Of a stretch of DNA of 12,297 nt, positions 5,578 through 12,297 are shown piece by piece. The first letter of the stretch is position 1. Each line of letters begins with the position of its first letter. The translations under genes were made by a program, and so were the position numbers. A model generated the notes under the pieces. The model worked only from the letters and a program-made list of their open reading frames with translations, was not told the DNA's origin and did not search any database. This DNA is from JACVRW01 sp046735115 (GTDB taxonomy: Bacteria; Actinomycetota; Thermoleophilia; Solirubrobacterales; Thermoleophilaceae): contig JBKPSR010000143.1 of assembly GCA_046735115.1 (NCBI GenBank), forward strand, positions 1 to 12,297, written 5' to 3'.

Positions 5578-8391
5578 TCAGTCGGAGAGAGCCGAGGCCA
5601 GCTGGAAGCGCGAGCGGATGCCTAGCTTCCGGTAGGCGCTCGTCAGGTGCAGCTCGACCGTCTTCTCGGTGATGAACAGCTGCTGGGCGATCTCGCGGTT
5701 TGTCATCTCGCCCGCCGCGAGTTCGGACACGCGACGCTCGGCCGGGGTGAGGGCCTCGACCCCGGTCAGCTCGAGCCGCGGAGCGCGGCCGCCGCCCGCC
5801 CCGAGGTCCCCAAAGGCGCGTTCGGCGAGCGCAGTGGCGCCGCACTCACGCGCAAGCTCAACCGCGCGCCGCAGCGCCTCGCGGCCCTCGCGGCGGCGGC
5901 GGCGCCGGACGAGCTCGCCTCCCAGGTCAGCCAGCGCGTGGGCGGCCTCTAGCTTTGCCGTCGACCTCTCGGCGACCGTAACGGCCTCGTCGAGCAGGTC
6001 GAGACCCGCGTCGCCGCCGATCGCCCGCCCGCCGGTGCGAAGCGCGCGGATGAGCCTGCGAGGCGCTCCGAACGACCGTGCCGCCTCGATCTCCTCGCGC
6101 GCAAGCTCCTCCGCGCCCCGCTCGTCCCCCAGCTCGGCGAGCGCGCAGACGGCGTACGGCCGCCAGATGGTGACGTTCGGCGCGCCGTAGGTGTCCAGCA
6201 CCTCGCGGCAACGGAACAGGTCCGCCAGCCCTGCCTGGACGTCGCCCGTCGCGATGCGCACCCGTCCCCTGCTCGCCAGGTAGCGATCCACGTACAGCCG
6301 GTCGCGCTCGTGCCGCTCCGGGTCACGCCGGGCGAGCCGCTCCGCGAGATCGAGCTCGCCACGCTCCAGCGCCACTTCCATGGCGGTGGCCAGGATGTCT
6401 CGCAACAGCGCGTGGCGATCGGGAACGAGCTCGAGCGCGAGCTGGACGTCAAGGTGGGCGTCCGCGACCGCGCCGCGGCCGAGCGCCAGCTTGGCGTGTT
6501 GGCCGTGCAGGGCAGCCAGCTGGATACCCAGCCCGTAGGCGCGCGCCATCTCGAAAGCCATGTCGATCAGGGGAGCGGCCGCTTCGTAGCGCTCGGCCCG
6601 AATCAGCGTGTCGACGACGATGCCGAATGCAAACGGGTCAGGTGGCGGTCCGCCGCGCAGTGCCTCGGTGATTGCGGCGGCCACCTCGGCCGCGGGCGCG
6701 CCTCTTCCCATGCGCTCCCCAGCCGCATGGAACTCGGCGATCGGCTGGAACCGGGGGCTTCCGGCGGCCCTTCGCATAAACGCCTCGAGCCGTTGCGGGA
6801 CCAGGTGCCGAAGCGAGAGCTCCAGCCGGGTGAGCATCACTCCTGCCGCCTCCAGCTCGAGCGCCGCATCGCCGTCCGCCCTGCCGAGCTGCCGGCCGAT
6901 CGCGTCGAGGGCGGTGGCCGCCAGCTCGGGGCTTCCGGCGACGATCGCGCAGCGGCTGAGCCAGGTCGTGGCGCGCACGTGGACCGAGAGCTCGCCGGGT
7001 GCGTCCAGAGCGGAGAGCAAGTGCCGGGCGGCCGCGTCGTAGTGGGCCCGGGCGATCTCCCACCGCCCGAGGTCGCAGAGCACCTCCGCGCGCTCCCCCT
7101 CCGGGGGCGCCTCGTCGAGTGCGCGGCCGAGGTAGGCGATCGCCGCGGCCGGAGCGCCCCGCTCGGCGGCGCGTGCAGCGGCGGCGCGCAGGATCGCCGC
7201 CCACGCTGGGTCGCCCTCCGGACCCGCCTCGAGCAGGTGCGTGGCCACCCGCTCGGCGGGCGCACCGGTTTCGGCCAGGAGTCGCGCGGCAGCCAGGTGG
7301 CGCGCGGCGCGGTCGCCCGGCAGCAGGTCCTCGTAGATCGCGGCCTGCACGATCGGGTGGACGAACCCGAGCTCCTTGTCGGGGGCGAACACCTCCGCCT
7401 GCACGAGCACGTCGGTCATGCGGCGTGCCTCGTCCGGCTCCAGCCCCGCGGCGATCGCCGCCGTGGTGACGCCGGCGCCACCTCCCAGCACCGCCACTGC
7501 GCGAGCGAGTTCCGTAGCCGCCGGGCCCAGACGCTCGAGCCGCTGCAGCACGAAGCGGCGGACCGCCGGCGGGCCGACGGCGGCGACCGCGTCCGCCGCG
7601 GCGGCCGTGGGCTCGATCTCCGCCTCGTCCAGCGCACCCACGAGCTCGCGGAGGAAGAGCGGGTTGCCGCCCGTAGCCCGGTGGCACGCCTCGGTGAACT
7701 CGTCGTCCACGGCACTACCGAGCCGGTTTCGGAGCACCTGCGCGGTGGCCGACAAGCTAAGCACTCGCGGGCGGAGCACCTCGGCCGCCGGATCGCTCGC
7801 GAGCTCCCGCCACAGCCCGTCACTCTCGGGGTCGGGGACGCGGGCCGCGGTCAGCAGCAGTACCGGCAACCCCTCCAAGCGGCGCGACAGGTAGCCGAGG
7901 AACCGGAGCGAGGGCAGGTCCGCCCAGTGAGCGTCGTCCACCACGATCATGAGGGGCCCGCGGTCAGCGAGGTTCACGGTGAGCCAGTAGAGCCCATGGA
8001 GTGCCCCGAACGCGGCATCTCCATCCTCGGCAACCACCTCGGGCCCGTCCTGTCCTATGAGCCGTGCGGAGAGCCCCGCCGCTCCGGCCAGCAGAGTCCG
8101 GCGCTCGTCACTCGGCGCGGAGCCGACGGGCTGCTCGAACAGACTCCGGGCCACGCCGAAAGCGAACCCCCGCTCGAATGGCGCTCCGCGCGCGGCGAGG
8201 ACCGGCAGGCCCGTCTCCTGCGCACGCGCTCTGGCGCTCGCGAGCAGACGGCTCTTGCCGACCCCGGCCGGCCCCTCGATCAGCAGCCAGCCCCCGGCTC
8301 CGTCACGGACTCGTTCGACGGCGCCGTTGAGCGCTTCCAACTCGGCTTCGCGCTCGAGCAGATCGGGAATCGAGGTCGCCTGGGTCGGCAT
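5578..8391 (-). CDS. LuxR-family regulator of the LAL (large ATP-binding, MalT-like) type
   Basis: A 937-aa cytoplasmic transcription activator. The N-terminal P-loop ATPase starts IPDLLEREAELEALN. Walker A is GPAGVGKS (40-47); Walker B is LMIVVDDAHWAD, with Asp152-Asp153. The middle is a long Ala/Leu/Arg-rich helical repeat region (about 330-860) of TPR-like character, the probable ligand or protein sensor. The C-terminal 57 residues are a full LuxR/GerE helix-turn-helix (LTPAERRVSELAAGEMTNRE, then IAQQLFITEKTVELHL). Size and order match LAL regulators. The frame is open to 8655, but the extra N terminus is Arg-rich and unlike the family. I chose ATG 8391 (GGAG 12 nt upstream); ATG 8409 is the alternative. 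The MMPL gene follows after 97 bp, and the PPOX gene is divergent. The signal sensed is unknown. Confidence 0.92.
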   Translation of the reverse strand: MPTQATSIPDLLEREAELEALNGAVERVRDGAGGWLLIEGPAGVGKSRLLASARARAQETGLPVLAARGAPFERGFAFGVARSLFEQPVGSAPSDERRTLLAGAAGLSARLIGQDGPEVVAEDGDAAFGALHGLYWLTVNLADRGPLMIVVDDAHWADLPSLRFLGYLSRRLEGLPVLLLTAARVPDPESDGLWRELASDPAAEVLRPRVLSLSATAQVLRNRLGSAVDDEFTEACHRATGGNPLFLRELVGALDEAEIEPTAAAADAVAAVGPPAVRRFVLQRLERLGPAATELARAVAVLGGGAGVTTAAIAAGLEPDEARRMTDVLVQAEVFAPDKELGFVHPIVQAAIYEDLLPGDRAARHLAAARLLAETGAPAERVATHLLEAGPEGDPAWAAILRAAAARAAERGAPAAAIAYLGRALDEAPPEGERAEVLCDLGRWEIARAHYDAAARHLLSALDAPGELSVHVRATTWLSRCAIVAGSPELAATALDAIGRQLGRADGDAALELEAAGVMLTRLELSLRHLVPQRLEAFMRRAAGSPRFQPIAEFHAAGERMGRGAPAAEVAAAITEALRGGPPPDPFAFGIVVDTLIRAERYEAAAPLIDMAFEMARAYGLGIQLAALHGQHAKLALGRGAVADAHLDVQLALELVPDRHALLRDILATAMEVALERGELDLAERLARRDPERHERDRLYVDRYLASRGRVRIATGDVQAGLADLFRCREVLDTYGAPNVTIWRPYAVCALAELGDERGAEELAREEIEAARSFGAPRRLIRALRTGGRAIGGDAGLDLLDEAVTVAERSTAKLEAAHALADLGGELVRRRRRREGREALRRAVELARECGATALAERAFGDLGAGGGRAPRLELTGVEALTPAERRVSELAAGEMTNREIAQQLFITEKTVELHLTSAYRKLGIRSRFQLASALSD

Positions 8392-8409
8392 AGTCGCGGC
8401 GCGCTCCAT

Positions 8410-8621
8410 GCCGAAGCATAGGCTGCGGCTCCAGCGCGCGAGCGGGTTCAGGTAGACCTCGTACTGGTCGTCAGGTTCTTCAGGCTCGGGATCGAGTCCT
8501 CGACGCCTCCTCGAGCAGGGTCGCGTTCCACTCGAGCTCCCCGGACCGCGTCTTCGAGCCGAAGCTGGATCTCGCAGGAACGCTCGAACGAGTAGTCGCC
8601 GTGGTCTCCGTCCGCCCGCAT
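8410..8621 (-). pseudogene. Possible decayed or frame-disrupted ORF in the divergent spacer
   Basis: Read leftward, three frames in turn give protein-like text. From ATG 8621: DHGDYSFERSCEIQLRLEDAV. From about 8539 in a second frame: ELEWNATLLEEASR, stopping at 8480. From about 8500 down to 8430 in the LuxR frame: LDPEPEEPDDQYEVYLNPLARW. Two single-base changes could join them into one protein of about 60-70 aa. No Shine-Dalgarno precedes ATG 8621. The last piece is in frame with the LuxR regulator and could instead be a real N-terminal extension of it. I do not recognise a family. Confidence 0.25.
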
Positions 8622-8657
8622 TCGGGAAGATCGATCGAATCGTCAAGGAGCACACGT

Positions 8658-8664
8658 GAGGAGG
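8658..8664 (+). promoter_or_regulatory. Shine-Dalgarno (GAGGAGG) fixing the PPOX start
   Basis: GAGGAGG ends 5 nt before ATG 8670. It is the best site in the region and rules out the longer 197-aa reading that starts at 8601. Confidence 0.75.
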
Positions 8665-8669
8665 ACGCG

Positions 8670-9194
8670 ATGGAGAACGTGACTACGGAGCTCGACGAGC
8701 GCTTCAGCGATCCGGGCGCAGACCCGACCTCGTGGGACGAGACTCAGCGGACGCTGCGAGAGGCCCAGCTGTTCTGGATCTCGACCGTGCGCCGCGACGG
8801 TCGCCCCCACGTGACCCCGCTCGTCGCGGTCTGGGCGGACGGGGCGCTGTACTTCTGCACCGGTCCAGAGGAGCAGAAGGCGGTCAACCTCAAGGGCAAC
8901 GCACAGGTGGCGCTGGCGACCGGCTGCAATACCTGGCAGGACGGTCTCGACGTGATCGTCGAGGGCGAGGCGGAGCGCGTGACAGACGAGGCGCTGCTGG
9001 GCGAACTCGCGCGCGAGTGGCGCGGCAAGTGGGACGGCTCGTGGGAGTTCGAGCCGGTCGCCGATGGGTTCCGCCACGCCGGCGGCGAAGGCATCGCCCA
9101 CGTCTTCGCTGTGCGGCCAACCAAGGTCCTCGCCTTCGGCAAGGGCGGCTTCAGCCACACTCGCCACAGTTTCCCGAGCAGGTCGAGCGGTTGA
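8670..9194 (+). CDS. PPOX-family split-barrel flavoprotein (pyridoxamine-phosphate-oxidase-like, FMN or F420 binding)
   Basis: A 174-aa cytoplasmic protein. After a 30-residue lead the split-barrel core begins: LFWISTVRRDGRPHVTPLVA (about 34-53), ALYFCTGPEEQKAVNLKGN (59-77), VALATG (80-85) and DVIVEGEAERVTDEALLGEL (94-113). It ends with AHVFAVRPTKVLAFGKGGFS (143-162). This order is typical of PPOX-class proteins of actinobacteria, which bind FMN or F420 and reduce or oxidise small substrates; the cofactor is not decided here. The ATG at 8670 follows a strong Shine-Dalgarno. It is divergent from the LuxR regulator and 29 bp upstream of a broken gene of the same broad fold, so the two may once have been co-transcribed. 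Confidence 0.88.
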   Translation: MENVTTELDERFSDPGADPTSWDETQRTLREAQLFWISTVRRDGRPHVTPLVAVWADGALYFCTGPEEQKAVNLKGNAQVALATGCNTWQDGLDVIVEGEAERVTDEALLGELAREWRGKWDGSWEFEPVADGFRHAGGEGIAHVFAVRPTKVLAFGKGGFSHTRHSFPSRSSG

Positions 9195-9223
9195 CCGAGC
9201 GGGTGTGACCGGCCGGGAACGCG

Positions 9224-9515
9224 GTGGCACGTACGCTGCCGTTCCACGGCATCGCACTCAACGTTCTCTACGGTCGCCGCAAGCACCGCAACCTCGAGCG
9301 CGATCCGCGCGCGTCCGTGATCGACTCCGAGGACCCGTACAACTACGTCGAGCTGCGCGGCAGGGTGAACACGATCGAGGAGGATGTCGGCCGCGCGTTC
9401 GACCCCCGGCCTTTCGTGGACGTACGACGGTCGCGATCCCGACCCGGACCAACCCGGCGCGGTCCGGCTCATTCTCCGGATGACTGTCGAGCATGCGACG
9501 GGCTACGCCGCCTGA
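9224..9515 (+). pseudogene. Broken F420/PPOX-class flavoprotein gene (N-terminal loss and frameshift)
   Basis: From GTG 9224 the frame reads VARTLPFHGIALNVLY, then GRRKHRNLERDPRASV, SEDPYNYVELRGRVNTIEED and VGRAF, the recognisable middle of a PPOX-class split-barrel enzyme. After about 9415 this frame becomes Arg/Pro/Ser-rich. The +1 frame instead gives YDGRDPDPDQPGAVRLILRM and ends ATGYAA with TGA at 9513-9515, which looks like the proper C terminus. The N-terminal strands expected before GRRKHRN are missing, and the segment between the two parts looks shortened. The gene is therefore most likely dead. The frameshift itself could be an assembly indel, but the missing N terminus could not. 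The end overlaps the convergent FAD oxidoreductase gene by 47 bp. Confidence 0.72.
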
Positions 9516-10992
9516 CAGCCGGCGCCCACGCCCAGCTCAGGCAGTTACTCAGAGGCCCTCGCAAACGCGGGGCTGCTCCGCCCAGCGCCGAGCGAGCCGC
9601 GAAGTATCCGCACATCCCGTGCACGCCGCCGCCCGGCGGCGTGGAGGATGAGCAGATGTAGAGCCCCTCAACCGGCGTCGAGTAGGGGACGGGGCGCGCG
9701 ACCGGGCGCGTGAAGAGCTGGCGGAGGTCCTGGACACCGCCGTTGATGTCACCGCCGGCGTAGTTGGGGTTGCGCCGCTCGACGTCCGCCGCGTTCAGCG
9801 CCGAGCGCGCCACGATCAGATCCCTGAAACCGGGCGCGAAGCGCTCCACCTGCGTCTCGATCGCGTCGGTCATGTCCCGGGTCGAGCCGTTCGGAACGTG
9901 ACAGTAGGCCCAGGCCGTGTGCGTGCCCGCGGGCGCGCGGGTGTCGTCGAACAGGCTCGGCTGCACCAGTAGCACGAATGGACGCTCGGAATGCTCACCG
10001 CGGACGGCGGCCTGCTCGGAGGCGGCGATCTGCTCGAGCGTCCCGCCCACGTGGACGGTGCCCGCGCGCGCGATCTCCGGAGCCGTCCAGGGAACCGGGG
10101 CTTCGAGCGCCCAGTCGAGCTTGAAGACTCCCGGGCCGTAGCGGTAGCGGCCGAGTCGCCGGGCGTAGCCCGGCGGCAGGCGCGGGCCGGCAAGCCGCAG
10201 CAGCTGTCGGGGCGTCACGTCGAGCAGCGTCCTGCCGAAGCCCGCCACCTCGTCGAGTGACTCCACCCATCTGCCCGTCTCGATCTCTCCGCCCAGCGAG
10301 CGCAGGTGGGAGGCGAGCGCGTCCGCGAGCCGCTGCGAGCCGCCACGCGCCACGGGCCAGCCGACGTGGTGCGCGCTCAGCATCAGGACGATGCCGAACG
10401 CCGCGCTGGCGGGGCTGGTGAGCGACAGCATCGAGTGCGCGGAGCAGCCGGCGAGCAGCGCCTGAGCGCGCTTGCCCTCGAAGCGCGAGCGCGCGAGCCC
10501 CACCGCCGAGCGAAGGCCGACCGGAGCAAAGCGCGCCATCGCGAGCGGATGGCGCGGCGGGCGGAGCGGGCCGAGGATCTCACCCATGAGCGCAGGTGCC
10601 GTGCGAACGAGTGGCTCGAACAGGCGCCGGTAGGCGTCCGCGTCCGGGCCGAGGCCGTCCGCCGTCTCATCCACCGAGCGCTCGAGCAGCACGGCCGAGC
10701 CGTCGTCCAGGGGGTGCGCCAGCGGCGCGTCGGGATGCACCAGCTCGAGCCCGTGCCCGGCGAGCGGCAGCCGGCTCAGGAATGGGGACGCGAGCGCCAG
10801 CGAGTGCACGGTGGAGCAGGTGTCGTGGACGAAGCCCGGGAGCGTCAGCTCCTCAGAGCGGCAGCCGCCGCCGATGGTCTCCGAGCCTTCTAGGACGGTC
10901 ACCCGCCGGCCGGCCTGGGCCAGCACGATCGCCGCGGCGAGGCCGTTCGGGCCCGACCCGACCACGACGGCGTCGATCCCGCGATCAGGCAA
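9469..10992 (-). CDS. FAD-dependent oxidoreductase, phytoene-desaturase-like (COG1233 type)
   Basis: A 507-aa flavoprotein. The dinucleotide-binding fold opens IDAVVVGSGPNGLAAAIVLA (GSGPNG at 12-17), with the acidic residue after strand 2 at Glu35 (VTVLEGS) followed by GGGCRSEE. The C-terminal FAD signature is GLYICSSSTPPGGGVHGMCG (about 441-460), as in carotenoid desaturase and PYROXD2-like proteins. Likely role: oxidation or desaturation of a hydrophobic substrate; the substrate is unknown. No other carotenoid gene is near. The start is TTG 10992, overlapping the upstream gene's stop by 8 nt (TTGCCTGA); no better start exists in this frame. The last 37 residues (471-507) are Arg/Pro/Ser-rich, unlike the family, and partly antisense to the broken PPOX gene, so the C terminus may be a secondary extension. 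Confidence 0.87.
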   Translation of the reverse strand: MPDRGIDAVVVGSGPNGLAAAIVLAQAGRRVTVLEGSETIGGGCRSEELTLPGFVHDTCSTVHSLALASPFLSRLPLAGHGLELVHPDAPLAHPLDDGSAVLLERSVDETADGLGPDADAYRRLFEPLVRTAPALMGEILGPLRPPRHPLAMARFAPVGLRSAVGLARSRFEGKRAQALLAGCSAHSMLSLTSPASAAFGIVLMLSAHHVGWPVARGGSQRLADALASHLRSLGGEIETGRWVESLDEVAGFGRTLLDVTPRQLLRLAGPRLPPGYARRLGRYRYGPGVFKLDWALEAPVPWTAPEIARAGTVHVGGTLEQIAASEQAAVRGEHSERPFVLLVQPSLFDDTRAPAGTHTAWAYCHVPNGSTRDMTDAIETQVERFAPGFRDLIVARSALNAADVERRNPNYAGGDINGGVQDLRQLFTRPVARPVPYSTPVEGLYICSSSTPPGGGVHGMCGYFAARSALGGAAPRLRGPLSNCLSWAWAPAVRRRSPSHARQSSGE

Positions 10993-11737
10993 CCGCGCGG
11001 TCGCGCGTGAACACGCGCTTCAGCGCGCGTCTGGGAGCGCCCATCGTGTAGATCGTGGAGCGGATGGCGGAGCTCTGCCACAGGTTCCGCCAGCGCGACC
11101 ACTGGCGTCGCCTGTCCACGCACACGACCTGGGTGTCCACATCGGCCTCGTGCTCGAAGTGGGTGGCCAGCGCGGTCAGCGTGTGCTGCCAGAAGCGATC
11201 CTCCTGCTTGTGGCCGCCCATTGTCAGCCCCAGCTCGAAGATCGGGTCGCTGGCGCGCATCAGCACCTGGGCCTGAGCCACGGTCTCGTCGCCGACCGCG
11301 GTCGCGCTGAAGGTGATCCAGCCGGCGAACATGTGGCCCTCCGGCGTCATGAGCGTGAACGACTCCTCGTCCGCGTACAGCACCATCACGCCGGTCGAGA
11401 GCTTCATCCTCCCCGGCATGGTCATGTTGAGGAGCGCCACGTCGCCGGGCGCGATTCCGGTGAGCGGCCCGTAGAAGCGGTTGCCCTCCGGCCAGAAGTC
11501 GGGGAAGCGCTGCTTCCAGGTCGCGATCACCTCGGGCGCCGAGGCGCGGCCGGCGGGCAGGCGCACCTGGTACGTCTTCTGCCACATCTTGCCGAAGCCC
11601 TGGATCGGGGAGGCGAGCCGGCGACCCTCCACGTTCAGGTTCACAGCGCCCTCGGGCACCTCCGACACCTTCAGCTGTGACACCGCCTTGGCCCAGCTGG
11701 TGGCGTCGCGCGCGACTGCCTGCTCCTGTTCGCTCAT
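10985..11737 (-). CDS. Conserved-looking protein of unknown function (possibly START/SRPBCC-like)
   Basis: A 250-aa soluble protein with no signal peptide and no clear transmembrane segment. Notable segments are GFGKMWQKTYQVRL (47-60), WPEGNRFYGPLTGIAPGDVA (82-101), STGVMVLYADEESFTLMTPE (114-133), HMFAGWITFSA (135-145), AQAQVLMRASDPIFELGL (154-171) and GGHKQEDRFWQHTL (174-187). It ends in a basic tail rich in Arg and Trp (209-250). Alternating beta-strand-like stretches plus a late amphipathic helix resemble a START/SRPBCC lipid-binding fold, but this is a guess from pattern only. The start is ATG 11737; its AGGAGG overlaps the stop of the STAS gene. The stop overlaps the start of the FAD oxidoreductase, so the two proteins are probably made together, perhaps as substrate carrier and enzyme. 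Confidence 0.75.
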   Translation of the reverse strand: MSEQEQAVARDATSWAKAVSQLKVSEVPEGAVNLNVEGRRLASPIQGFGKMWQKTYQVRLPAGRASAPEVIATWKQRFPDFWPEGNRFYGPLTGIAPGDVALLNMTMPGRMKLSTGVMVLYADEESFTLMTPEGHMFAGWITFSATAVGDETVAQAQVLMRASDPIFELGLTMGGHKQEDRFWQHTLTALATHFEHEADVDTQVVCVDRRRQWSRWRNLWQSSAIRSTIYTMGAPRRALKRVFTRDRAVA

Positions 11738-11744
11738 CGTTCTT

Positions 11745-11750
11745 CCTCCT
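11745..11750 (-). promoter_or_regulatory. Shine-Dalgarno (AGGAGG) of the 250-aa gene, overlapping the STAS stop codon
   Basis: Perfect AGGAGG on the minus strand, 7 nt before ATG 11737. It begins on the last base of the STAS gene's TGA (11752-11750), so translation termination and initiation are physically linked. Confidence 0.75.
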
Positions 11751-12109
11751 CAGGCGTCGCCGACGGCGGCGAGCGCTCCTGCTTCCGAGTCGTGGATCGC
11801 CACCGCCTCGTCGAGGCGGGTGAGCTCGAAGATCTGGCGGTAGTGATCGGACAGCCCGTAGGCGAGCACCTTCTGGTGCTGCCGTTGGGCGCGCACGAGC
11901 AGCGTCACGAGCAAGCCGATCCCGCCACTGTTCATGTAGTCGAGCGCCGTGAAGTTGAGGACGATGGCCTTGACGCCCTCGCTGCTCGCGCGGGCGTAGG
12001 CATCCATCAGGACGTCCTCGCTCTGAGCGGTGATGTCACCCTCGATGTCGATCACGCGGACCCCGTCGGAGACCGCGCGCACGTCGAATGTGGTCGCTGC
12101 TTCAGGCAT
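11750..12109 (-). CDS. STAS-domain protein (anti-sigma-factor antagonist-like)
   Basis: A 119-aa single-domain cytoplasmic protein. It reads GVRVIDIEGDITAQSEDVLM (16-35), GVKAIVLNFTALDYM (45-59), then NSGGIGLLVTLLVRAQ (60-75) and VLAYGLSDHYRQIFELTRLD (81-100): the alternating strand/helix order of SpoIIAA/RsbV-type STAS domains. The serine in the phosphorylation loop is Ser61, but the residue before it is Asn rather than the usual Asp of MDS(S/T)G. In known systems an anti-sigma kinase phosphorylates this serine to control partner switching; no kinase is present in the window. The start is ATG 12109, with AAGGGAG about 5 nt upstream; a longer reading to 12157 overlaps the preceding gene and is not preferred. 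It overlaps that gene's stop by 8 nt. Confidence 0.9.
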   Translation of the reverse strand: MPEAATTFDVRAVSDGVRVIDIEGDITAQSEDVLMDAYARASSEGVKAIVLNFTALDYMNSGGIGLLVTLLVRAQRQHQKVLAYGLSDHYRQIFELTRLDEAVAIHDSEAGALAAVGDA

Positions 12110-12297
12110 CGGTACTCCCTTCAGGGCCGCCGACTGCGCGGTCCTCGTTGTCCGCAATCGTCATGAAGTCGGCCAGCCGCGTGATCTCGAAGATCTCGCG
12201 GTAGTGGTCCGACAGCCCGTATGCCTTCACTTCGATCCCGCTCGTCCGGGCCTGGGCCAGAAGCCCGACGATCAGGGCGATGCCGGTGCTGTTGATG
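12102..12297 (-). CDS. Second STAS-domain protein, 5' part cut by window edge
   Basis: The last 64 residues of a paralogue of the downstream STAS protein. Visible text starts INSTGIALIVGLLAQARTSG and includes VKAYGLSDHYREIFEITRL, matching the neighbour's NSGGIGLLVTLL and VLAYGLSDHYRQIFELTRL, so the pair arose by duplication. The phospho-loop serine is kept, and here again Asn precedes it. The tail is short and acidic, ending GPEGSTDA. The stop TGA at 12104-12102 lies inside the next gene's start (ATGCCTGA), so the pair is translationally coupled. The N-terminal strands and the start lie outside the window. Confidence 0.88.
   Translation of the reverse strand, partial: INSTGIALIVGLLAQARTSGIEVKAYGLSDHYREIFEITRLADFMTIADNEDRAVGGPEGSTDA

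Larger units (their letters stand above)
8392..8669. promoter_or_regulatory. Divergent intergenic region between the LuxR regulator and the PPOX gene
   Basis: About 278 bp must contain the promoters of both the LuxR-type gene (leftward) and the PPOX gene (rightward). I could not identify convincing -35/-10 hexamers. The DNA is not typical spacer: on the minus strand it carries coding-like peptides in three frames, described in the next entry. Confidence 0.5.

Noticed and set aside
4077..5672. 531-aa open frame on the plus strand
   Set aside because: Antisense to the MMPL gene, with extremely Arg/Asp/His-rich composition and no motif; a shadow frame.
6310..8421. 703-aa open frame on the plus strand
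   Set aside because: It is antisense to the well-supported LuxR-type regulator, rich in Arg/Gly/Gln with no recognisable domain, and explained by high-GC codon bias.
8410..8655. Extended 1025-aa reading of the LuxR regulator
   Set aside because: The extra 88 residues are mostly Arg/Pro-rich, unlike LAL N termini, and reach almost to the PPOX start codon, leaving no room for a promoter.
9516..9600. Bidirectional terminator between the convergent PPOX and FAD genes
   Set aside because: The genes overlap, and only a weak GCGG/CCGC stem near 9570-9580 was seen, without a T-tract.
1..12297. tRNA, rRNA, CRISPR array, transposase or attachment-site repeats
   Set aside because: Read by eye, no such structure was found; no regularly spaced repeats and no transposase-like protein.

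Overview
The window is a gene-dense, GC-rich stretch with high-GC third-codon choice, a LAL-type LuxR regulator, PPOX split-barrel flavoproteins and STAS proteins. That mix suggests a soil actinobacterium, perhaps of the Thermoleophilia type; the lineage is inferred from style only, since no marker gene is present. No rRNA, tRNA, CRISPR array or insertion sequence was seen. Almost everything reads on the minus strand; only a short PPOX block at about 8.67-9.5 kb reads on the plus strand.

Layout, in minus-strand transcription order from the right edge. (1) 12297-9469: a tightly overlapping operon of two paralogous STAS proteins (the first cut by the window edge), a 250-aa protein of unknown function, and a phytoene-desaturase-like FAD oxidoreductase. 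Two of the three junctions use the same 8-nt start/stop overlap, NTGCCTGA. (2) 9515-8670 on the plus strand: an intact PPOX-family flavoprotein followed by a broken second PPOX-type gene that runs into the tail of the FAD oxidoreductase. (3) 8669-8392: a divergent intergenic region with traces of a decayed reading frame. (4) 8391-3102: a 937-aa LuxR/LAL ATPase regulator directly upstream of an MMPL/RND lipid-type exporter. The 97-bp gap between them carries a perfect 12-bp tandem repeat and a perfect 14-bp palindrome, which are good operator candidates. (5) 3101-1: an accessory cluster with a small frameshifted ORF, an NmrA-like SDR, the remnant of an alpha/beta hydrolase lying in frame with a MarR regulator, an 18-cysteine cytosolic copper-storage protein (Csp3-like), and an MFS drug-type exporter cut by the left edge.

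Functional reading: the left half resembles an efflux, redox and metal-stress island. Its MarR regulator is probably co-transcribed with a copper-storage protein and followed by a DHA2 exporter, and a LuxR-MMPL pair lies upstream. The right half joins partner-switching signalling (STAS) to an uncharacterised protein and a FAD oxidoreductase; this is the least explained system here. At least four places hold broken or frame-disrupted coding sequence (1.65-1.89, 2.66-2.88, 8.41-8.62 and 9.22-9.52 kb). Either this is a region of active gene decay or the assembly has a few single-base indels.
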